From positions 6,882,001 through 6,946,000 of the forward strand of contig CM056874.1 in NCBI GenBank assembly GCA_029876055.1: a stretch of DNA of 64,000 bases, given 5' to 3'. The first letter of the stretch is position 1. Every line of letters starts with the position of its first letter. Of the stretch, positions 1-11,816 are shown in pieces. The DNA comes from Madurella fahalii. Its lineage: Eukaryota; Ascomycota; Sordariomycetes; Sordariales. The position numbers and the translations under genes were made by a program. The notes under the pieces are model-generated. The model saw nothing but the letters and a program-made list of their open reading frames with translations. It made no database searches and had not been told where the DNA came from.

Positions 1-1
1 C

Positions 2-1514
2 CGCAAAGCTACATTGTCTCTTGACAAAGTTTATGCTTTGCTTGGTATGAGCTCCGACGATCCCAGTACGGCAGGGTTGTTAGTAGATTACAATGTCTCA
101 TGGGAAACACTTCTTCAGAGGCTTGTCACCTACTCACTCTCAAATCGGATGGCTGTGGAGAGTTGGGACGGAAGGAGGTAGCGGTGATCAGGGGCAAGGG
201 TTGTGTTTTGGGCGAAGTATCTCTGGTTGAAAGGGATGGTATAACTTGGAAGGATAGAGCCCAGGGTCGGAGCTATTCCCTCAGCCTTCAAACATCAGCA
301 AAGCCTATCCAACAAGGGGATGTTATCTGCCTCCTCCAAGGGGCATCAATGCCTACAGTCATTAGGCTGCTTAACGATTACTCGATTATTATCAGGATTG
401 CGGTTCCCGTTACGGACGATCTAAAAGTTGCAACTACCAAGCTGTTGCAACGACTAGAGTCCATAGCAACCTTTCCAAATGATTTCCTACTTGTCTGGGA
501 CTGGAATGCATCTCAAGATCAGTTACAGGTTAGGGAGTACGAAGACTTCAGAAGTAGTCAAGGGCTACCTGATCAAAGGACGGAGCTACAAAAGGGCCTA
601 GATAGAGCGACTGGGTTATGGAAAATTGGACAGGTATTTGAATGTGTCAAAAGAGATGGAGAGGCAGCAAAGATTTTTCAAAAGTCGATGGATATTGCTA
701 ATATCGCCTTGGGAAGTGCAGACAAGTCGGCGCATGTAAGCCGGAGAGCTTGGGGAGACTTACTAGTGAAAGACAGGGGGGACGGGTCCCACTGTTATAT
801 GCGGCGATGAAGGGGTACGAAACGGTTGTGCGAGAGCTCCTCGACACGGGCGCCGCCATCGAGGTGAAGGACGCCGACTGGGGCATGACACCGCTGTCTT
901 TGGCTGCCTGGAATGGGCATGAGACAATTGTGCGAGAGCTCCTCGACAAGGGCGTCGCCATCGAGGCGAAGGACAACAAGGGCATGACACCGCTGTCTTG
1001 GGCTGCCTGGCATGGGAATGAGACAGTTGTGCGAGAGCTCCTCGACAATGGCGCTGCCGTCGAAACGAAGGATGACGTCTGGGGTATGACACCGCTGTCT
1101 TGGGCTGCCTGGTATGGGCGTGAGACAATTGTGCGAGAGCTCCTCTACAAGGGTGCCGCCGTCGACGCAAACGACGATGCTTGGGGCATGACACCTCTGT
1201 CGTGGGCTGCCTGGTATGGGCATGAGACAATTGTACGAGTGCTTTTGAACAAGGGCGCCGCCGCCGAAGCGAAGGACAATAGGGGGATGACACCCCTATC
1301 GTGGGCTGCCCGGGGTGGGCATGACACGGTTGTGCGGCTGTTAAGTCAACATGCCCACCTGCGAGATACCCCACATCCAGGACAGTTTGTAAGCCCATAC
1401 CAAACTACACCCCGTCAACTACCTCCTTTTGCTCGGACTAAAATACAGGAAGCCGCTAAATACCACTATTACTATCACTCTCTAACCCCCTCTGTTTATG
1501 TAGACTCTCTCTAA
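2..1514 (+). pseudogene. HET-type incompatibility gene relic with ankyrin repeats, 5'-truncated by window edge, two frame breaks
   Basis: Three consecutive reading frames together spell one fungal HET/ankyrin protein. Frame 2 (2-180) reads DKVYALLGMSSDDPS and VSWETLLQRL, the hallmark end of a HET-domain region. Frame 1 (from about 172 to 810) continues with GKGCVLGEVS, QGDVICLLQGASMPTVIRL and DFLLVWDWNAS, the usual linker. Frame 3 (from about 775 to 1514) holds the ankyrin repeats. The first break lies near 165-180 and the second in or next to the G-run at 775-780; a single-base indel at each would join the frames. HET proteins trigger non-self recognition cell death after hyphal fusion. The beginning of the gene lies left of the window. 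The frame breaks could be real decay or homopolymer sequencing errors, so the gene may be alive. A short divergent tail after the last repeat ends at the TAA-type stop before 1515. Confidence 0.75.
780..1360 (+). repeat. Tandem ankyrin-coding repeats, about 99-102 bp units
   Basis: Units start near 780, 882, 981, 1083, 1185 and 1284. The consensus is GMTPLSWAAWYGHETIVREL followed by LDKGAAVEAKD. Five units are full length (33-34 residues) and the sixth degenerates after GMTPLSWAARGGHDTVV. Units 2-5 are close to identical at the DNA level, including third codon positions. This suggests recent duplication or gene conversion rather than old divergent ankyrins. They form the C-terminal part of the broken HET gene. 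Confidence 0.85.
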
Positions 1515-1770
1515 TACGGCCAACCTCGATTTAGGTCAAGTGGATTCGGTTGATAGTAGCGAACCTAAAGTTTCAGTCTACTTCAACCGTTTTCCCCCTG
1601 ATTATAAGTTGGCAACAACAGTCTCTGAGTATCTAAGCTCTCAAACCAAAGAGGAAAAGTTACTAAAGAAACGGTCTTGGTGGCTGAATTTTATGAGTAG
1701 CTTATTATTTAGTACTTTAAGTAGAGCTATGCTAGCTACTATTCTTAGAGAGCATATCTAATCTAATTCT
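1515..1770. other. Short non-genic stretch with an unassigned 74-codon open frame
   Basis: A plus-strand open frame at 1540-1761 begins at TTG, not ATG, and ends REHI. It contains LLKKRSWWLNFMSSLLF. I do not recognise it. Base composition turns AT-rich toward its end, so it may be part of the degraded element that follows. Confidence 0.3.
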
Positions 1771-2288
1771 ATGCTTCCTTTCTGTAACGTATATAATAAG
1801 CAAGATAACTAGATAAGTGAGCTGATCACTTTCTACTGCCTTACCATAACTATTAATAATTATACTACCACAACATTAAGGAATAACTATAACTAACTAA
1901 AATAGAGATAAATGAATTAGATGATTCTCCAACCTTCTGGCACGTACGTACATTATAGCTAGGCTCACTGTATAGACTATAGTACTGAATCTTCGTACAA
2001 GATCTCTCCATACCATGACTATTTAGCTGTATTTCCTGGGCTAACTACTCATTCATATTCTTTTAGTCTAATAGATCTAGTATCTCTTATACTGTAGGTG
2101 ATCCTCTAAGGCGTATACGTGTTTATAGCTCTCCATCTCTTACTAAGTCTCTTATTAGCTTTTCGCAGTGCTAAGATGTCTATATAGAGAGGGGCTACCT
2201 CGAACATTACAGCTCTTATACCTTTAACTAACTAGTCTATAGCAGCTAGAATAGGTGTTAAAGAGTTATCTTGGTACTAAAACTGGCG
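1771..2288 (-). mobile_element. RIP-degraded 3' fragment of a pogo/Fot1-type DNA transposon
   Basis: The stretch is strikingly rich in TA dinucleotides and AT overall, ending abruptly at about 2285 where GC-rich DNA resumes. Reading the minus strand from about 2285 to 2090 gives PILAAID*LVKGIRAVM, then EVAPLYIDILALRKANKRLS and KRWRAINTYTP*. This matches the C-terminal pattern of Fot1/pogo transposases (AAIDQLxKG...MHE...LR.ANExLSKRRRAKxTR). The in-frame stops are where CAG or CAA (Gln) would be expected, as C-to-T change at CpA produces. Only the transposase C-terminus and 3' flank remain; the DDE catalytic core is absent. No terminal inverted repeat was seen. Confidence 0.65.
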
Positions 2289-5200
2289 GGTCAAAGGACG
2301 TCAGTGGCACGGCAGTAATGGTCTTGCGCGGGCAAATCGACGTCAACCATCTAATTGGTGCACTTCCAGATTTTGGACATAGAAAAGTACCTACACAGGC
2401 TTGATTCATCAAGCATATGCCTCGTAGTTGCTGAGCGCTTCGAGTTGGTACTACTTAGTACTACATGTAGTAGACCTCTCCCTCTCACTTCGCCGCTTGG
2501 GCTGGATACAGCGGGCGCAGATATGGAAAATCGACTCAATGCCCACTAAAATAAGCGTCAAACAGACCAACTGCCAACAAGTTGGCGGGAATAGCGGGTG
2601 CCATGGAACATGCCAGTTCGATGTGGTCTGCTTCGCGGCACTAAAAATACTTTACCTCTCCTTGTCAGGATGGATGCCCTGGCGAAACTTCGAAGTAATT
2701 CCGATCCATGCCTTGAAGGACTCCATGGTGTTGGCGGCCTCCAAGGCGATGCTGGAAATCTCAGGGCCACAATTAATGTATTCCCAGTCATGTTTCACAC
2801 AAGACCACAAAGACTTAATGACAAGCCCCACATTGCTAGTAGCCTTCGCGCCCAGCGGTAATTATCACAAAAGCCTTGGACGTAATCAGGGGAAGCTCCC
2901 ATCTCTGGAAGAAGAATTTGAAAAGACCAAACCCAGCCAGTGGCCGGATGGACGTCTACTCAGGGGGCACTGAATAAGGTAGTAATTAGGTGAGGAGTCG
3001 CTCAGGGGTCGGTGACTTAGTAAATCCTGGCTACAGTCCCATCCGAACTTCGCACGAACCCTTTCCGGTCGTGACATACCACTACACGTACTAACCCCGC
3101 ATGTTTTGCTCTTTAATAGTTCTCGCGTGGGGGTCATCGACAGCAAGCCAGTGGCGGCTTCAAGTGTGACGACTGGACTCGCGACACGATCAGCAACCAA
3201 GCCAACCCCTTCTCTAAATGTCATCTGTGCGCGAACCCGTGCCCAGATCGGGCGCCCGGAGAATTCGGTGATGATGGGCGTTCGGAGGTTTGGCATCCAA
3301 GTCCTAAATTCGTGGTTCGTTTCAAACAAGTTTCACGCGACCAGGGGCAAGCAGGACCGACAGGACGGACGCATCCTTCAAGAAAAGGGCACATGGCTGT
3401 CTGCCGCAAAATTCTGCATGTACAAGGGGCCTGTGTATTGGAGCCAAAAAAAAAAAAAAAAAAAAGCTAAGTTATGCGATTACGACGGAGCAATAAGCCT
3501 TGTCCGCTGAGTGCTATTCCATTAGACCGGGGCACGACTTTTTGCCCAACACCGACCCGACGGCGAAGATGCTTATGTCCCCGTCCAGCTCCGCGACCAC
3601 AAATGTCTCTTTGATGGTAGCGCTACGCGGACGCGGTATTTCCATAATTTATCTTCATCTCATTTACCGTGGTTGGGGTGCCGCCATGCAGGAAGCTTTG
3701 TGGTCCTAAGAGCACCAGACCTGTGCTAGGGCTTAGCGATGCAACATTTCAGAAAAAAGCCGTAATTTTAGCGTAGTAGTGCGGCATCAGCTGGCTTCGA
3801 GCCGCGTTCATGGTTCCAAGGAAGAAAACCGACCAGGTCTATCCTATGACATGTTTCTAGGCGTGGCCTTGGCCAAGCTTGCGCAACTGTAGATCACCTA
3901 CCTATGTGCTCTACATTACTGCAATAGTCCCTGCGCCTTATGATCTTTGCGTCCCCGATCTCCCAAGTGCCATCTTGGCCCGGTTGCGGTGAGTGGGAGC
4001 CTCTGCCCTTGGCTAGCGCGGAAAAGAGAATCACTTCATCTTCTAGTTGCCCCGCTGGCCCACTTGGTAGGCTAAGCCAGGAAGCAACGGCTCTTGATCT
4101 CCGTCTGTTGCTGGCCTTTATTAGCCAGGCTCGGAAGACTTCTTGTTAGTTTCTTTGCCAAGTCTTCGGTTCAGGCAAGCATTTAGGAACCTTCTCGCCG
4201 ATTAACCGCTCATAGAGAGGCAAGCCATCCACATGGCGCCGCCTAGAGTCAAGAGGCCCGGAGCGGAGAATATCAGGCCCGCCGGATGGAGTTCTTCATA
4301 ACCCCGGGCCGTAGCGCTGGGAATATCTGGGGGATCATCCTCACATTGAACGCATCGATCGTGACGGGGAACTCCGGGACAATGCTGGAAATAGGGTCTG
4401 GACGGCCCGAAGTTGCAGGTTGCCCACCCTCGATGGAACCATAGTCCTGCAGTAAGATCAACTATGACACTAGTGGACTATCACGAAGTTTTTTTTTTCC
4501 AGAGCGCCGGCGATCCGGCGATCTTCCCCCTTCCACACGTGCACTAGCGTCTTGACGCGCATTGACATGATCTATCACGTCCAGAGACAAACGGATCCAT
4601 GCCCCGACCGCAGGACATGCTCTGAATGAATGATGAGCTTCAGACAATGGCTAGTACGCTGTTGGCGTTGGTGCTGCATGCGCACTCTTAACGACCTTCT
4701 TGAAAGGAATCAAGGCATCAAGGCGGCTGCACGCACTGACCTCACTATTGCGCTGTCTGCTCCAACCATCTGCGCCTGCACGCTGACTTCCCCTCGCACT
4801 AGTATTCGAAGGAGCTCAACTGGCTTCAGTTTGGTTTAGTCGATGAAATGCAGCGCGGTTTTTAGCTTCGAACCAAGGGCAAACGCCCGAGATTCTGGTG
4901 GAGCTCTGGCCGTGTGCACAGATGGCAGCGGAGTGTGTGTGAGAACCGTCGCAAACCTCGGTTTGGTAAGCTGCGACGTCGAGAACTGCGGTTTTGCCCC
5001 GCGCGGCCAAACATCCCTGGCCCGACGTTCCAAGGATGGGAGGGGGGAACGGTGCGCCATTTGGCTTTTGCCCCTTCGTTTGCGCATTGACAGTGGTCTG
5101 GTGGGGGCAGAGCCAAGGATACGCGGCTGCATCGTGCTAACGTAACTGGCGTTAGCGGGTTACACAGACACATGAACGGATCCCTGCCCAGCCTGCCATC

Positions 5201-6134
5201 CGGTCTCGCTTCCCAACTTTTCCCTGTCCCTCTTTCCTCCAATGTTGCGCGCTGGCCGCCCTCCCCTGCACCTCTGGGCTTGGCAACCACGTTGTGGCTG
5301 GGAAACGCGAGCGATCGAAACTGACCCTGATGCGAGGGGGCAATAGCCTTAGCCGCGATCTTGTACGCCACTGTGGACGGGTATGGCTGACGTGCTATGA
5401 TTGACGGTCCGCCCGACGTCTGTCGGCCAGCATCCGACGCTGCATGTGCCCTCCCGACAGACAGCCGACATGGAACACTTCGAGTCTCGCGCTGGCCCGC
5501 GTTTGCAGCTCGCGTTGTCACAGTCCAGAAGTCGGGGCTAGTCAAGATCAGGCATGGGCGACGGATCCTCGGGTAAAAGCGACGGTGTGAGGTGGCTCGA
5601 GTTCCGCCCCTACGTACGGATACTACACCGCACAACTTCAGCAACGGAACTCAGACGCCGTGCATGCGACCATGGCCATGCGACCCACAGCGTCGAAAGC
5701 ACTGCTTGCGAGCTTCGCGGCCAATAAGACGGCCGTCTTGATGCCCGCAGTCGCTCCGGTATCCGAGCGCGCAGACGGCCGGGGCCTGGAATCCGGGGAA
5801 GACTCAAAATTCGAGGACCCAGCACCCGTACTGCGACTTATATCGCGAGAGAAACGCATCGGCTGACGCAGCACCCCCTTCTTCCCCTCCCCCCCTCCGC
5901 CTCCCGCCTCCTACGCCAACGCCATCCATCACGACCCTGCTACGCCACCTTGACCGACCCCAAGAGGCCCGTGGTGAGGCTCGAGCTAGACTGATATCTG
6001 GCGCCGGGTGTTGTATATCATGGTGACTTTGTCCCGCAGATAGCTCCCGTCTTGGGCCTCCAGCTTAGCTCGACGCCACCGCCCCTGACACGCATCTATC
6101 GAAGCTCCATCCCTTGGAGGAGAAAGTGATCACC
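2289..6134. other. Gene-poor region, no supportable gene
   Basis: Mixed composition with many short overlapping frames on both strands but none with family motifs, consistent splice signals or sustained codon bias. It holds an A20 run at 3446-3465 and a T10 run near 4489. The longest frame (minus strand 4862-5644) is Arg/Pro/Ser-rich and looks like a GC-skew artefact. The last few hundred bases are presumably the promoter of the PTH11-like gene. Confidence 0.6.
3446..3465 (+). repeat. A20 homopolymer
   Basis: Twenty consecutive A in unassigned DNA. No processed-pseudogene or LINE coding sequence is visible immediately upstream, so it is best treated as a microsatellite. Confidence 0.9.
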
Positions 6135-7513
6135 ATGTCGACAGAAGCAACCGCACCCCCGCTGGACCCCGCCCTGTACGAGTCACGGGCCGGGGTACCC
6201 ATCGCCGTGGTCACCGTCGCCCTCACCGTCGCCACGACGGCAGTCTCTCTGCGCTGTTATACTCGAGCCGTGATGCTTCGCCAGTTTGGCTGGGACGACT
6301 GGGCTGCCATCGTCGCTATTCTGCTGGCCATGGGCAGCGGTATCATGGTTGCCACAAGTAGGTGCCCGCTCGCTCGCCTCTCCTCCTGACTTTACGATTG
6401 ACACCCTCCCCAGATACTATCTACGGACACGGCCGGCATATTGCAGTACTAGATCCGTCGCAGCTTTACAAGTACTTCAGGGTAAGAGGCATGCGCACCG
6501 CTTGGCGAGCCCAGAGCTAACTGCCGACCCAGACATTCTACATCTCGATCGTGCTGTACAACGGCTCGTTAACAGCAACAAAGCTTACCTTCCTCCTCCA
6601 GTATTACCGCATCCTGGGACAAGGACAAATGCGAAAGGTCATTACCGTCGCGTTCGTCATTGTCGCCCTGTGGTCAATATCCCAACTCCTGGTTACCATA
6701 TTCAACTGCACCCCGATCCAAAAGTTTTGGCTCCCCGAGACGCCAGGGACCTGCATCCCCAACTTGCCATTCTGGTACATCAACGCTGCGGGCAACATCG
6801 TGACAGACGTAATCGTCTTCGTGGTGCCGCTCCCGGCACTCAGCCGCCTCAACCTCCGCAAGGGCCAGAAGCTTGCCCTGATCGGTGTCTTCTGCCTGGG
6901 CTTCTTCGTAAGTGCTGCCAAACACGCGCTCGCAGACCGCCCCATCCCCAAAACCAATGCTAACACTCAACTACAGACCTGCGCCATCTCGGTCATTCGC
7001 ATTCAGTACCTAAGCCTGAGCACGGACGTTACTTGGGACAATGTGGCCTCCTCCTGCTGGTCAATCGGCGAGCTCTGCTCGGGCATCACATGCGCCTGTC
7101 TCCCGACTCTCCGGCCGCTGGTGTCCAAGTGTCTCCCTTCGATGCGGTCGCAGAGCGGCAAGAGTAGCGGTAAATACTATCAAAAATCATCCGGACGCGA
7201 CGGATCGACGGGTAGCGACGCCAAGGTTGGCGACAACAACAGCAGCAGGGGCATCGTATATCCCGAAGACCTAGAACTCCAGAGCGACGACCGGTCGGAC
7301 AAGGAAGTTTCAGTAGCCCGTATCGAGGAGGCGCGGGCAAATGCCAGTCATCAGAAGCCCAGCAGGACCATGGAGAAGCTCACGCTGGGGCTTAACCCGA
7401 CGGTGAAGACCGAGATTAAGGTGGGGTCACCAGGTGCGCAGCCGTCGTGGACAGCGATAGACAGACGCATTGAAGTCAAGACGGATTTGGTCATGACAAA
7501 GGAGTTGCCTTGA
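6135..7513 (+). CDS. PTH11-like / fungal rhodopsin-domain integral membrane protein
   Basis: Predicted 400 aa from exons 6135-6357, 6414-6481, 6533-6907 and 6977-7513. ATG is in good context (caccATGtcg); the frame is open upstream only to a TTG. Seven hydrophobic segments are visible, starting with VPIAVVTVALTVATTAVSL. The family pattern includes WDDWAAI after helix 1, YGHGRH before helix 3, TKLTFLLQYYRI and the C-terminal WSIGELCSGITCACLPTLRP. After the last helix comes a Ser/Lys-rich cytoplasmic tail of about 140 residues. Intron donors are GTAGGT, GTAAGA and GTAAGT; branch site GCTAAC precedes the second acceptor. Relatives act as plasma-membrane sensors or are uncharacterised; no CFEM domain is present, so a host-sensing role is not implied. 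Function beyond family is unknown. Confidence 0.9.
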
Positions 7514-9590
7514 TTATTTTTTTTTCTTTATTTCTCGTTCTTGATACCATATTGCATGATGAATAAAGTTGGAGTTTTGATCAAAACCTATAAACCATTT
7601 CAAAATCCCCGCCTCGCACCGGACGGTTGATTCTAATTAGTCTACCAGTTCTCTTCTCAATACTCAGTCCACTTGCTCAAACTTCCCAATGCTCCCATTT
7701 ACTCACGCCAATGATGCTACCAAAATTCCAACCGCCTGGTTGTTAGTGTCCAGATCTTCTCCGGTATTTGGAATGTGAGTTGTTCCTCCCATTGACTGAA
7801 GTCGGCTGAGGAGGTTTCAAAGCATCCAATCGCTTTTAACCGTGCCGTCCCCACGAGGCACTGTCGTACTCGGTATATGATTCTGCAACACGGGAACGCG
7901 GCCATCCGTGCGAGCATCCTCTTGCCGCTCTGCTTCCCGTGTTCATTGGATCAGACCACAGCCCGTTTATTGAATGATTGCTGGCGTCACTGACCGACTT
8001 AACTGGCCCCTGATATAGGCTCGAAGTTGTGCAGCGCTAGCTTTTATTGCCTTGTTTCGTTGCCAACCCTACTCCCGGCGCGTCTGTACTGGTGTGGGAC
8101 TTGACAGGCGGTCGGTCAGGGCCGACACGCCAAAGACACAGGCAGCCCAAAACCCGCATCCGAGCTATGTTTAGGGTAGGTCTCTCAATGGTGCTAGGAG
8201 GATGGTGTCATATTGCCGCTTTTGAGCAAGTTTTAGAACGGTAGAGGCGAGGCAGTGTATCAATATTGGGCTGGCTGTTCTGTGATATTTGGATATACTC
8301 GCGTGCAACTTCCGATCAGTTAGTGGTTGGAAAGGGATGGCGCTTTTGGTGGCGAATACGCGAGCGCAGCGATTCACTCGAGACAACCGCGCAGTGGTTG
8401 ACACCAAATTAGTCAAGATGCAGCAGGTCTCTTGTTTCGATAGGTAAGGTACGTGGGTGAGCAGCACATGTGTGCTTCTGTAGCTTTTCCATGCATACCT
8501 CAGCGCTACTTAGATAGCTAACTAAGTCACTATCTTGGATGTTCGGTTGCTAATCTAGCGTAAGGTAGCCACAGCACACGCCCCAACATTTGGTATTTTA
8601 CATGGGAGGTTCAGCTGAGCTCGCAAATCAGTCTCTGTCGAGCCCATCCACATTTTTCCTCTTCGTTGATTAACGGCTCTCTCTGCACAATAGATATGAA
8701 GCGCTTTGTAGACCGCGTAACTGGTGCACGAGATCACAGAAACCGAGCAACTGAGCCCGATGAGTTCCTGTAAAGTATGAGTAGAGCAATTATCTGGAGA
8801 AAAATGAGAAACTAGGCATGCAGCATAGCATTTCCGGTGTAGAGATATTTCGACCAGGTACATCCTGGATAGAGACGGGATATCTGTAGAGGTAATAATT
8901 AGAGCGGACCCCGTGTGGGCATACTCAAATTCAACCAGCCTTGCGAGTTTGAGTCCATAATTAATCGTCCAAGAGCAGGTCAGAGCGGCTCCGCTACACA
9001 GGAGGATTCCCATGTACCGCAAGCTTGTTTGGTTTGCCTGCTCCGAGTCGTCGGCTTCGGCTCGGATTTTTGTCCAAGCAATCTACCAAACACTACCTTG
9101 TGCCGAGGCATGAGCAACATCGCCTGCATCGCCTGCATCGCCTGCATCAATGACAAGAGCATCGATTTGAACTCGTTTCAGGATTCGTTCACGGCGGTGA
9201 AGTTCTCAGAGGAGACACTCGTCTTCCCTAAACCGGAGTCTACAGAGTACCCCCTTCAGCAAGAGGCTGAGTACGGCAACCGCCAATCCATGAGAACGTC
9301 TAGCTACTTAAGACATTAGAAGGAGCTGCTTCCGCAGCAGCCCGCCTAAGTACAGTCCGTCTGAACAACTGCCGATTCTTTGAATTCTGATCCAGGTCCG
9401 TGGTTCCGACGATAATGTACAATGTTGCCGATCTAAGAATTAGCACGGCGGTTGAGGAATTGGCGGGTTCACGACGCGCCTGTGCGACTACCTGAATTAC
9501 TTATGTCTGCTTAGGTAGGAGTATCCGAACCTTAGGTACCTACGACCCCTTGAGTCCCAGAAAGTATTCCCACCAAGTTTTGAAGTACAA
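7514..9590. other. Intergenic region, no supportable gene
   Basis: Lies between two genes that converge on it. It holds short frames without family signatures, and a 9-bp tandem repeat (cctgcatcg units) at about 9121-9149. Frames at 8555-9022 (minus) and 8915-9319 (plus) overlap each other and neither resembles a known protein. Confidence 0.6.
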
Positions 9591-11816
9591 TTACCAAGAA
9601 TAAGCATCAACCTCCAACTCAAACACCACCCCGCTCCCCCCTCCCGCCTCCCCATCCGCGCGACCCTCTCCCGAACATCATCACACAGCCCGCCAGGCCC
9701 ACAGACGACGACCCCGATCTTCCCCCACCCGGCCCGCACCTCCTCGCCCAGCAGCTCTTCCACGTCCAGCCTCCTGCCCACCCGGACCTCCTTCTCCGCC
9801 ACCGCGCTCAGTGCCCCGTCCAGCGCCTGGACAAGACACTCGGCCGACTGCTTCACGCTCCAGCAGAGCCGCGCGTTCGGGTGGCTCCGCGCCCACGGCA
9901 GCAGGCCCGTGATGCCGATCCCCCCGCCGATGAGCAGCACCCGGTCGCACCGCAGAACCGCGTCCGTGGGGTTGTTCGGATACGGCCCGTCGAGGAGGGT
10001 GAGGAGGCTGGTGTGGGCTCTGAGGGAGCGGGTCATGCCTTGGGATTTGCGGATGAATAGTGTTAGCCCGGCCGCGGCGGGAGGGTTGTATGTTGCTGCT
10101 GTTGTTTTGGTTGTCATTGTTGTTGCTGTGATACCCTTTTCCACCGCGGCGTCGTCGGTGTGGTCTGATGGTGGCGAGGTTGGCTCGGTGCCTCGTGAGG
10201 GCGGGTGTAGCATAGCTGAGGAGAGGAGCGAAAATGGGTGGTTCTCCCACGGCCGGAGCGGGTTGAGGGTGGGGAAGTAGACGTAGGCGTGGTGGCCCGG
10301 GGTGCTTCCCCAGCGGACGCCTTCAATGTCGACTCGGATGATGTCGTCGCCTACTTCAGTCACTGTGGCGCGGCGCACGCCGGCTTTGAGGACTCTCAGG
10401 AGGCGGGCTGATCGGTCGAAGAACCAAACCGCGCACGCGGCGTAGAGCCTGCAGCAGCCGTAAGTACTTGTCGGCGGTTCAGGTGTTTAGGGGACGAGGG
10501 ATTACCTACCACATCTCATATCCGAACATCCTCTCAAACCTCAATTCGACATGATACCAGCAGCCAGCTACCACAAACACCGCCAGCAGGATGTGCGAGA
10601 TCAGAAATATCTCGTATGACCGGCGGCGCACATACAGCCCGCTTCCGACCAGCATGATACTGACAGCCACGGTAGCAACAGAGCCCCATATCCAGTATTC
10701 GAGCTTCTCCTCGGCCGGGTATGCCCCCGTATCACGGTACAGCACCAGCGCAAGAATGGAGTGGAGAATGACCTGGATGCCAAAGATGCGCGCAACCCAG
10801 CGGTGCAGCAACAAGTAACTCGAGTGTGACCAGTTGCTCAGCCAGAGGAGGACGTTGTTCCTTGTCGAGAAGAGAATCAAGAGCGGGAGCAAGGCAAACC
10901 CGATCGTCCCCGTCCGGTACATAACCCAAGCCATGATCTCCCGGTATTGGTTTGAATACCAGGTGTTAGGCTGGGTTGAGCGGTAGTTGACTGCTGTCAG
11001 GACGACGTTCAGCACGACCATAAGCGCGACGTAGAGGGCTTGGCCGACGGTGGGAGCATTGCCGAGCAGGTACGGGAGAGGGCGCACCTGGTAGGTGCCG
11101 ACGACGCTAGGGTAGACGAGGTACGGGCTGATTCTCTCGAGTATTCCCGTCATGTAGGGGAGATAGCCGAGCCATGTGAGCACAATTGGCGTGGCGAAAC
11201 CGGTGACTAGAATTACGATTCTGCGAAGTTCCCCAAACCTGTCAGCAGAGCCGCGGATTTCCACAGAGACACACACCGGGATAAGCTTCCATCCATACCC
11301 ATATCTTGCATGAATTGTCTCTTCAAACTCGACGGTGGTTAGTGTATTATAATGGGCACCCCAGTCGGCCGCCGGGACGAGAGCTGTAAAGTTGAGAGTG
11401 CCGTCTACCAGGGGCTCTCTGGTTGGCGGCTCGGATATGTTGGCGATGGTGCTGCCATAATTCCACTTCGGAGCCACTGCTGGGTCCCCGGTCGCTTGCT
11501 CCTCCCAAAACTTCTCCAGCAACCAGACGGGGACGGCGTACTCGGCACACCTTGTGCGCATACACCAAGCGAGTGTCATCAGATAGGGCGCGTCGCCTGC
11601 TCTGCACGACGGGGACGTCATCCCTGAGCCACCGTGAGCGTGGCCCCCCGCCGAAACATCATGACTAGAGCATGAGAGCATGAAAGGGCCTAGAGCCCTC
11701 GAGCAAGCGTGGGCGCAAGGCGGGTTGTACATGCTGGTATCGATGCCGACGAGGGCAAGGGTAAGCTGCGGCAGGGCGCATGCCCGCAGCAGCCCGAGGG
11801 CTAGAGAGGGTCTCAT
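9591..11816 (-). CDS. Ferric reductase-like transmembrane protein (FRE/NOX family) with apparent C-terminal frameshift
   Basis: Exons 11816-11299, 11220-10510 and 10448-9591. It begins with a signal peptide and an extracellular Cys-rich segment (MYNPPCAHACSRAL). A multi-helix ferric-reductase domain follows, with haem-type histidines in LLLHRWVARIFG, VILHSILAL and SHILLAVFVVAGCWYH. Then come the FAD site ENHPFSLLSS and the NAD(P) site GGGIGITG. Such enzymes reduce extracellular Fe(III) or Cu(II) with cytosolic NADPH. The frame as sequenced runs past the family end to 9497. One frame over, the conserved end VVFELEVDAYSW then TAA at 9591 is present, so one G appears missing near 9635-9650; with it the protein would be 695 aa. 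Intron 1 (11221-11298, 78 nt) is stop-free and in frame; family alignment (HARYG/IVILVTGFATP) supports its removal. Intron 2 is 61 nt. Confidence 0.85.

Noticed and set aside
3100..3480. Processed pseudogene or LINE ending in the A20 run
   Set aside because: No coding similarity, poly(A) signal or target-site duplication is visible next to the run.
4862..5644. 260-codon minus-strand open frame
   Set aside because: Arg/Ser/Pro-rich noise from GC-rich DNA, no ATG-based family match, and overlapping frames are equally open.
8915..9319. Plus-strand 134-codon frame with IACIACIAC
   Set aside because: The repeats come from a 9-bp tandem repeat; no domain, and codon use is not gene-like.
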